Shown here in pieces: positions 58,841 to 64,000 of a stretch of 64,000 bases of DNA; the stretch's first letter is position 1; each line of letters begins with the position of its first letter. The stretch covers positions 1,426,001 through 1,490,000 of the forward strand of contig NZ_JAUSQM010000001.1 in NCBI RefSeq assembly GCF_030811215.1, in the 5' to 3' direction. This DNA is from Nocardioides massiliensis. Lineage in GTDB: Bacteria; Actinomycetota; Actinomycetes; Propionibacteriales; Nocardioidaceae. The notes beneath the pieces are model-generated. The model did not search any database, had not been told where the DNA came from, and worked only from the letters and a program-made list of their open reading frames with translations. The position numbers were made by a program, and so were the translations under genes.

Positions 58841-60232
58841 ATGTGCCCTACTCCAGCTGACCCCACCGCCCCGGACTCCGGCTCCCGCGTCGAGGCCTCC
58901 GCCGCGTTGTTCGAGCGCGCCCGCGCGGTCACGCCCGGCGGCGTCAACTCGCCGGTGCGGGCGTTCTCGGCGGTCGGCGGCACGCCGCGGTTCATCGAGC
59001 GTGCCGAGGGCGCGTGGCTGCACGACGCCGACGGCAACGCCTACGTCGACCTCGTCTGCTCGTGGGGACCCATGCTCCTGGGCCACTCCCACCCGGAGGT
59101 CACCGCCGCCGTCCAAGCCGCCGTGAGCCGGGGGACGTCGTACGGCACCCCCACGCGCGCGGAGGTCGAGCTGGTCGAGGAGATCGTGGGGCGTACGCCG
59201 GCCGAGCGCGTGCGGCTGGTCTCCTCGGGCACCGAGGCCACGATGTCGGCGATCCGGCTCGCGCGCGGGTTCACCGGGCGGGACCTGGTGGTGAAGTTCG
59301 CCGGCTGCTATCACGGTCACGTCGATGCGCTGCTGGCCGCGGCCGGCTCCGGCGTCGCCACCCACGCCGTCCCCGGCAGTCCGGGCGTGCCCGAGGCCGT
59401 CGCCGCCGCCACCCTCGTCCTGCCCTACAACGACCGCGCCGCCGTCGAGGCCGCGTTCGCCGAGCACGGCGACCGCATCGCGTGCGTGATCACCGAGGCC
59501 GCCCCCGGCAACATGGGCGTCGTGCCGCCGGCGTACGTCGACGGGCAGGGCTTCAACGCCTTCCTCTCCGCCACCGCGCGGGCCCACGGCGCGCTGTTCG
59601 TCAGCGACGAGGTCATGACCGGCTTCCGGGCCTCGCGCCAGGGCCAGTGGGGTCTCGACGGGGCGCAGGAGGGCTGGGTGCCCGACCTGATGACCTTCGG
59701 CAAGGTGATGGGCGGCGGCTTCCCCGCCGCGGCGTTCGGCGGGCGCGCCGATGTGATGGCGCTGCTCTCGCCCGACGGGCCCGTCTATCAGGCCGGCACG
59801 CTGTCGGGGAACCCCGTCGCCTGCGCCGCCGGGCTCACCACCCTGCGGCTCGCGACCGACGACGTCTACAGCCACCTCGACCGTACGGCGACGACGCTCG
59901 CGGACGCCGCGTCCGAGGCGCTCGCGGCCGCCGGCGTACCCCACCTCGTGCAGCGCAACGGCACGATGTTCAGCCTGTTCTTCACCGACGAGGGCGTCAC
60001 CGAGGTCGTCGACTTCGCCGGGGCGCAGGCGCAAGCCCAGCACCGCTTCCGCGCGTTCTTCCACGCCATGCTCGACCAGGGGGTCTACCTCCCGCCGAGC
60101 GCCTTCGAGGCGTGGTTCGTCTCGGCCGCCCACGACGAGCGGGCCGTCGAGCATGTCCTGGCCGCCCTCCCCGCCGCGGCCCGCGCCGCGGCGGCAGCCA
60201 CCACGCCCACCTCCGCCGGGGAGTCCGCATGA
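58841..60232 (+). CDS. hemL: Glutamate-1-semialdehyde 2,1-aminomutase
   Basis: A 463-residue PLP enzyme making 5-aminolevulinate. The PLP lysine is K288 in [53 protein letters not shown] and [19 protein letters not shown] are GSA-AM motifs. It uses the product of HemA, 24 kb away in this window. Its stop overlaps the histidine phosphatase gene (ATGA), starting a rightward operon that leads to the cytochrome c maturation genes, a haem-related grouping. Confidence 0.95.
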   Translation: MCPTPADPTAPDSGSRVEASAALFERARAVTPGGVNSPVRAFSAVGGTPRFIERAEGAWLHDADGNAYVDLVCSWGPMLLGHSHPEVTAAVQAAVSRGTSYGTPTRAEVELVEEIVGRTPAERVRLVSSGTEATMSAIRLARGFTGRDLVVKFAGCYHGHVDALLAAAGSGVATHAVPGSPGVPEAVAAATLVLPYNDRAAVEAAFAEHGDRIACVITEAAPGNMGVVPPAYVDGQGFNAFLSATARAHGALFVSDEVMTGFRASRQGQWGLDGAQEGWVPDLMTFGKVMGGGFPAAAFGGRADVMALLSPDGPVYQAGTLSGNPVACAAGLTTLRLATDDVYSHLDRTATTLADAASEALAAAGVPHLVQRNGTMFSLFFTDEGVTEVVDFAGAQAQAQHRFRAFFHAMLDQGVYLPPSAFEAWFVSAAHDERAVEHVLAALPAAARAAAAATTPTSAGESA

Positions 60233-60984
60233 GTCAGACGATCGTCCACCTGCTGCGCCACGGCGAGGTCCACAACCCCGAGGGCATCCTCTATGGCCGC
60301 GCGTCGGGGTACCGGCTCTCCACGCTCGGCAACACGATGGCCCAGCGGGTCGCCGACGTCATCGGCGAGCGCGACATCACCCACCTGGTGTCGTCCCCGC
60401 TCGAGCGCGCCCAGCAGACCGCGGCGCCGCTCGCGGCTGCCCGCAACCTCGAGGTGAGCATCGACGAGCGGATCATCGAGTCCGAGAACGTCTTCGCCGG
60501 CCGGCCGTTCTCCGTCAGCGCGGGCCTGCTGCTGCGGCCCTCGGTGTGGCGACACATGTGGAACCCGTTCCGGCCGTCGTGGGGCGAGCCCTACAAGGAG
60601 ATCGCCGCGCGGATGATGGCGGCCGTCCACGACGCCCGCGCCGTCGCCGAGGGGCACGAGGCCGTGCTGGTCTCCCACCAGCTGCCGATCTGGACCACCC
60701 GGCTGCACGTCGAGGAGCGTCCGTTCTTCCACGACCCGCGCAAGCGCCAGTGCACCCTGTGCAGCCTCACGTCGCTGCACTTCGAGGACGACCGGGTCGT
60801 GCGGGTCACCTACTCCGAGCCCGCCGGCGACCTGATCCCGGCTGCCGCCCGCGGCGCTGCGTTCTCCGCCGGTGCCGACGACCCCGCCGAGGTCGAGAAG
60901 GCGGTCGAGGAGGCCGAGCGGGCGGCGAACGCCCCCGACGACGTCCCCACCGACACCCCGCCGGACGACAGCTCGCGACCATGA
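60229..60984 (+). CDS. Histidine phosphatase family protein
   Basis: A 251-residue protein with the phosphoglycerate-mutase fold. The phospho-histidine is in [29 protein letters not shown] and [16 protein letters not shown] (second His) complete the site. The C-terminal 50 residues are acidic and low complexity. The same gene stands between hemL and the ccdA-resB genes in mycobacteria and other actinobacteria. The substrate is not known. It overlaps hemL and the resA-like gene by 4 nt each. Confidence 0.9.
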   Translation: MSQTIVHLLRHGEVHNPEGILYGRASGYRLSTLGNTMAQRVADVIGERDITHLVSSPLERAQQTAAPLAAARNLEVSIDERIIESENVFAGRPFSVSAGLLLRPSVWRHMWNPFRPSWGEPYKEIAARMMAAVHDARAVAEGHEAVLVSHQLPIWTTRLHVEERPFFHDPRKRQCTLCSLTSLHFEDDRVVRVTYSEPAGDLIPAAARGAAFSAGADDPAEVEKAVEEAERAANAPDDVPTDTPPDDSSRP

Positions 60985-61592
60985 GGTCTCGACTCCGCTC
61001 GACCAACAACCGGGGGCGCTCGACCGGCACGTGGGCCGGCGCGCTGCTCGCGGCTCTGCTCCTCGCCGGCTGCACCGGTGACGCCGAGCTGCAGTCCGGC
61101 GGCGAGCAAGGATTTGTCTCGGCCAACGGCGCTGTGAGCCGGGCAGCGGTCGACGAGCGCGAGAAGCCGGGTCGCGTCGTGGAGGGCGAGACCCTCGAGG
61201 GCGAGGCGGTGTCGCTGGAGGACTACGCCGGACAGGTCGTCGTGCTCAACATCTGGGGCTCGTGGTGCGGACCGTGCATCCGCGAGGCCCCCCACCTCGT
61301 CGAGGCCGCCGAGGAGCTGCAGGGCCCCGACGTCGCGTTCCTCGGCATCAACACCCGCGACCTGTCCCGCGACCCGGCGCTGGCCTTCGAGCGCAAGCAC
61401 GACATCCCGTACCCCTCCCTCTACGACCCCGCCGGCGAGGTCCTCCTCGCCTTCCGCAGCACCATCCCGCCGAGCTCGATCCCCAGTACCCTGATCGTCG
61501 ACCGCGAGGGGCGCATCGCCGCCCGGGTGCTCGGCGAGGTGACCGCCTCGACCCTGGTCGGTCTCGTGGAGGACGTCCTGAGCGATGGGTGA
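60981..61592 (+). CDS. resA: Thioredoxin-like lipoprotein, ResA/TlpA type
   Basis: A 203-residue exported thioredoxin-fold protein. A lipobox LLLAGC puts the lipidated cysteine at C31. The redox motif is C96-G-P-C99 in IWGSWCGPCIREAPHL, and the cis-proline loop is PPSSIPSTLIVDREG. It should reduce the haem-binding cysteines of apocytochrome c outside the membrane, fed by CcdA. It overlaps ccdA by 8 nt. A general extracellular thiol-disulphide exchange role is the alternative. Confidence 0.9.
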   Translation: MRSRLRSTNNRGRSTGTWAGALLAALLLAGCTGDAELQSGGEQGFVSANGAVSRAAVDEREKPGRVVEGETLEGEAVSLEDYAGQVVVLNIWGSWCGPCIREAPHLVEAAEELQGPDVAFLGINTRDLSRDPALAFERKHDIPYPSLYDPAGEVLLAFRSTIPPSSIPSTLIVDREGRIAARVLGEVTASTLVGLVEDVLSDG

Positions 61593-62343
61593 GGCGTTCT
61601 CCGAGACCGTCTTCTCCGGCTCGCTGCTGCTGGCCCTGCCCGTGGCCCTGCTCGCCGGTCTGGTCTCCTTCTTCAGCCCGTGCGTCGTACCCCTGCTGCC
61701 GGGCTACCTCTCCTACACGACCGGCCTCAGTGGCGCCGACCTCGAGGCGGCGTACGACGGTCAACGGCGCCGACGGATGCTCGCCGGCAGCGTGCTGTTC
61801 GTCCTCGGGTTCGCGTCGGTCTTCGTCGCCTTCGGCGCGATCTCGGGCGCGTTCGGGGCGTGGCTGTTCGAGTACCGCCGCCAGATCTCTATCGTCCTCG
61901 GCGGCATCACGATCCTGGTCGGGCTGGCCTTCGCCGGTCTCGTGCCCTTCCTCCAGCGCGACGTCCGCATCCACCGCGTGCCCGCCGTCGGGGTGGCAGC
62001 CGCGCCCATGCTCGGCGTGCTGTTCGGCCTCGGCTGGACCCCCTGCATCGGCCCGACGCTCGCGGCCGTCAACGCCCTGGCGATGAGCGAGGCCAGCGCG
62101 ATGCGCGGCGCCATCCTGAGCCTGGTGTACGCCGTGGGGCTGGGCCTGCCGTTCATCGTCGCCGCACTCGCGTTCCGGCGGATGCTGGGTGCGGTGCGGT
62201 GGGTGCGGCGCCACCAGGTGTGGGTCACGCGCGCCGGAGGTGCGATGTTGGTGGTCGTCGGACTGCTGCTGGTCAGCGGTCTGTGGGACCGGTGGGTCTA
62301 TGAGTTGCAGACCTGGTACTCCGGGTTCTCGGTCGTCATCTAA
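61585..62343 (+). CDS. ccdA: Cytochrome c biogenesis protein CcdA
   Basis: A 252-residue membrane protein with six hydrophobic segments. The redox cysteines are C33 in SFFSPCVVPLLPGYLSY and C154 in GWTPCIGPTLAAV; each lies in a proline-bounded CP motif, as in CcdA/DsbD. It carries electrons from cytoplasmic thioredoxin across the membrane to the ResA-like protein encoded just upstream. Sixteen nucleotides separate it from resB. Confidence 0.94.
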   Translation: MGEAFSETVFSGSLLLALPVALLAGLVSFFSPCVVPLLPGYLSYTTGLSGADLEAAYDGQRRRRMLAGSVLFVLGFASVFVAFGAISGAFGAWLFEYRRQISIVLGGITILVGLAFAGLVPFLQRDVRIHRVPAVGVAAAPMLGVLFGLGWTPCIGPTLAAVNALAMSEASAMRGAILSLVYAVGLGLPFIVAALAFRRMLGAVRWVRRHQVWVTRAGGAMLVVVGLLLVSGLWDRWVYELQTWYSGFSVVI

Positions 62344-62358
62344 GGAGCAGCGCGACAC

Positions 62359-64000
62359 ATGAGCAGCGAAGCGCCGGCGCGCGCCTACGACCCGGACGCC
62401 CCGGCGACCCCACCGCCCGGGCTGGGGCCGCGCGAGCTCGGGCGCTGGGCGTGGCGTCAGCTCACCTCGATGCGCACCGCGCTGCTGCTGCTCCTGCTGC
62501 TCGCAGTCGCCGCGGTCCCGGGCAGCCTGATCCCACAAGACGACGTCGACTCGTTCAAGGCGCTGCAGTACCGCGACGATCACCCGCAACTCGCCCCGAT
62601 CTTCGACGCGCTCGGGCTCTTCAACGTCTACAGCTCACCGTGGTTCAGCGCGATCTACCTGCTGCTGATGATCTCGCTCGTCGGCTGCATCCTGCCGCGC
62701 ACGAAGGTCTACTGGCGGGCGCTGCGGGCCCGGCCGCCGCGGGCGCCGCGCAACCTGTCGCGGATGCCGGTGTCGGCGTCGTACCCCGTCACCGGAGCGT
62801 CTCCCGACGACGTCCTCGACCGTGCCGCCGCGGCGCTGAAGGACCAGGGCTACCGGGTCGAGCACGTCGCGGGCGACTACGTCGCGGCCGAGCGCGGCTA
62901 CCTGCGCGAGGCCGGCAACCTGGTCTTCCACCTGGCGGTGCTGGTCGTGCTGGTCGGGGTCGCGGCCGGCTCGCTGTTCGGCTACAAGGGCGGCGCGATC
63001 ATCGTGACCGGCAACGGGTTCTCCAACGTGCTGACGCAGTACGACGACTTCGTGCCCGGCGCCTTCTTCGACCCCGAGGAGCTCGCGCCGTACTCCTTCA
63101 CCGTCAACGACTTCGACGTCGACTTCATCCTCGAGGGCGAGCAGCGCGGCCTGCCGCGCGACTTCACCGCCCACGTGACCTACCGCAACGAACCCGGCGA
63201 CGAGCCGACCGACTACGACCTGGAGGTCAACCACCCGCTGCGCCTCGACGGCGGCGACGTCTACCTCGTCGGGCACGGCTACGCGCCCCACATCACGGTG
63301 CGTGACGGCGAGGGCGAGATCGCCTACTCCGGACCGACGGTGTTCTTGCCCGAGGACGCCAGCTTCCGCTCCTTCGGCGTCGTCAAGGTGCCCTTCGCCG
63401 AGCCGGAGCAGATCGGTCTGGAGGGCTTCTTCTACCCGACGTTCGCGATGGTCGACGGCGACCCGATGACGGTCTACCCGGACGCGGCGAACCCGCTGAT
63501 CTCGATGCTCGTCTACACTGGCGACCTCGGGCTGGCGGAGGGCTCGCAGTCGGTCTACACGCTGCGCAAGGACGACCTCGAGCAGGTCACCGGTGACGAC
63601 GGCAAGCCCACCCGGCTCGACCTCTCACCCGGCCAGGTCGCCGACCTGCCCGACGGCCTGGGCACGGTGGAGTTCACCGGGCTGAGCCGCTGGATCAAGG
63701 TCCAGACCGCGCACACCCCCGGCACGTTCGTCGCACTCGCGGGCGTCGTCCTGGCGCTGCTCGGCCTCATGCTGTCGCTGTTCATCCGGCCGCGCCGCGT
63801 GTGGGTGCGCGTGCGCCAGGTCACCGGCGACGACGCGGACGGGCAGGCCACGGGTGGCCACGGGACCGACGGCGAGCAGGGCCGCCGTACCCTGGTCGAG
63901 GTGGCCGGCCTGGACCGCTCCGGGAGCAGTGACGATCCTGGGCAGCTCGCCGACACCGTCGACGACCTGGCGCGTCAGCTCGCCGGGACCCCCACCGAGG
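62359..64000 (+). CDS. resB: Cytochrome c biogenesis protein ResB (cut by window end)
   Basis: At least 547 residues; no stop before the window ends. Transmembrane segments are visible near 40-58 (TALLLLLLLAVAAVPGSLIP), near 96-112 (AIYLLLMISLVGCILP), near 190-210 (LVFHLAVLVVLVGVAAG) and near 455-475 (FVALAGVVLALLGLMLSLF), with a large extracytoplasmic domain between the third and fourth. This is the ResB layout of system II haem delivery. SD GGAG lies 12 nt before ATG 62359. The partner CcsB/ResC should follow outside the window. Confidence 0.92.
   Translation, partial: MSSEAPARAYDPDAPATPPPGLGPRELGRWAWRQLTSMRTALLLLLLLAVAAVPGSLIPQDDVDSFKALQYRDDHPQLAPIFDALGLFNVYSSPWFSAIYLLLMISLVGCILPRTKVYWRALRARPPRAPRNLSRMPVSASYPVTGASPDDVLDRAAAALKDQGYRVEHVAGDYVAAERGYLREAGNLVFHLAVLVVLVGVAAGSLFGYKGGAIIVTGNGFSNVLTQYDDFVPGAFFDPEELAPYSFTVNDFDVDFILEGEQRGLPRDFTAHVTYRNEPGDEPTDYDLEVNHPLRLDGGDVYLVGHGYAPHITVRDGEGEIAYSGPTVFLPEDASFRSFGVVKVPFAEPEQIGLEGFFYPTFAMVDGDPMTVYPDAANPLISMLVYTGDLGLAEGSQSVYTLRKDDLEQVTGDDGKPTRLDLSPGQVADLPDGLGTVEFTGLSRWIKVQTAHTPGTFVALAGVVLALLGLMLSLFIRPRRVWVRVRQVTGDDADGQATGGHGTDGEQGRRTLVEVAGLDRSGSSDDPGQLADTVDDLARQLAGTPTE

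Noticed and set aside
1-64000. tRNA, rRNA or CRISPR loci
   Set aside because: No cloverleaf with a GGTTCGAATCC-like T-arm, no rRNA segment and no regularly spaced direct repeats were seen in the gaps.

Overview
The window is GC-rich chromosomal DNA from an actinobacterium, most likely a member of the Nocardioidaceae (Nocardioides-like). GTG starts are frequent and start and stop codons often overlap (ATGA/GTGA). Two gene blocks have the conserved actinobacterial order known from Streptomyces and Mycobacterium: ppx - sugar isomerase - proC - HTH protein - bS22 - epimerase - acyltransferase, and bldN-like sigma factor - HAD phosphatase - rex - hemA - hemC - hemD - hemB. The lineage is inferred from gene content and order.

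Positions 1-11463 are a surface-glycan region. It encodes homologues of all five enzymes (WbpA, B, E, D, I type) that make UDP-2,3-diacetamido-2,3-dideoxy-mannuronate, with three glycosyltransferases. A VapBC toxin-antitoxin pair and a secreted cell-wall-binding-repeat protein split the cluster. Positions 11565-18053 hold genome maintenance and signalling genes (mutY, disA, radA), a LacI-type regulator and a methyltransferase. Positions 18089-27575 carry a glyoxalase-like protein, a cysteine-rich unknown, ppx, proline genes (proline dehydrogenase, proC), an AcuC-like deacetylase and the HTH-bS22-epimerase-acyltransferase block. Positions 27649-30880 hold a BldN-like ECF sigma factor, a membrane protein in the position of its anti-sigma factor, and a HAD phosphatase. 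Positions 31039-39072 hold an acyl-CoA ligase, a glutaredoxin-like protein and the rex-hemACDB operon, with a probable Rex operator overlapping its promoter. The tetrapyrrole theme returns at 58841 (hemL), followed by the cytochrome c maturation genes resA-like, ccdA and resB (cut by the window end).

The main accessory region is a defence island at 39071-48209: a MntA/HepT (MNT/HEPN) toxin-antitoxin pair followed by four overlapping genes of a Wadjet-type SMC anti-plasmid system (jetA, jetB, jetC, jetD; the DUF2397/DUF2398/SMC/DUF2399 lineage). The island is bounded by two directly oriented copies of a 45-bp intergenic palindromic repeat (family A, five copies in the window). The left copy begins in the hemB stop codon and the right copy contains the jetD stop codon.

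A second palindromic repeat family (B) occurs at about 25.0, 53.8 and 54.1/57.1 kb. The third B copy is split by an ISL3-family insertion (8-bp target duplication GTCCGGGG). That element is in turn split by an intact IS256-family element (8-bp duplication CACTGGAT), giving a three-level nest. Between the defence island and the insertion sequences (48.2-53.8 kb) lies a small catabolic cluster: SnoaL-like, DinB-like, acetoacetate-decarboxylase-like, Baeyer-Villiger-type monooxygenase, TetR regulator and a divergent GMC oxidoreductase.
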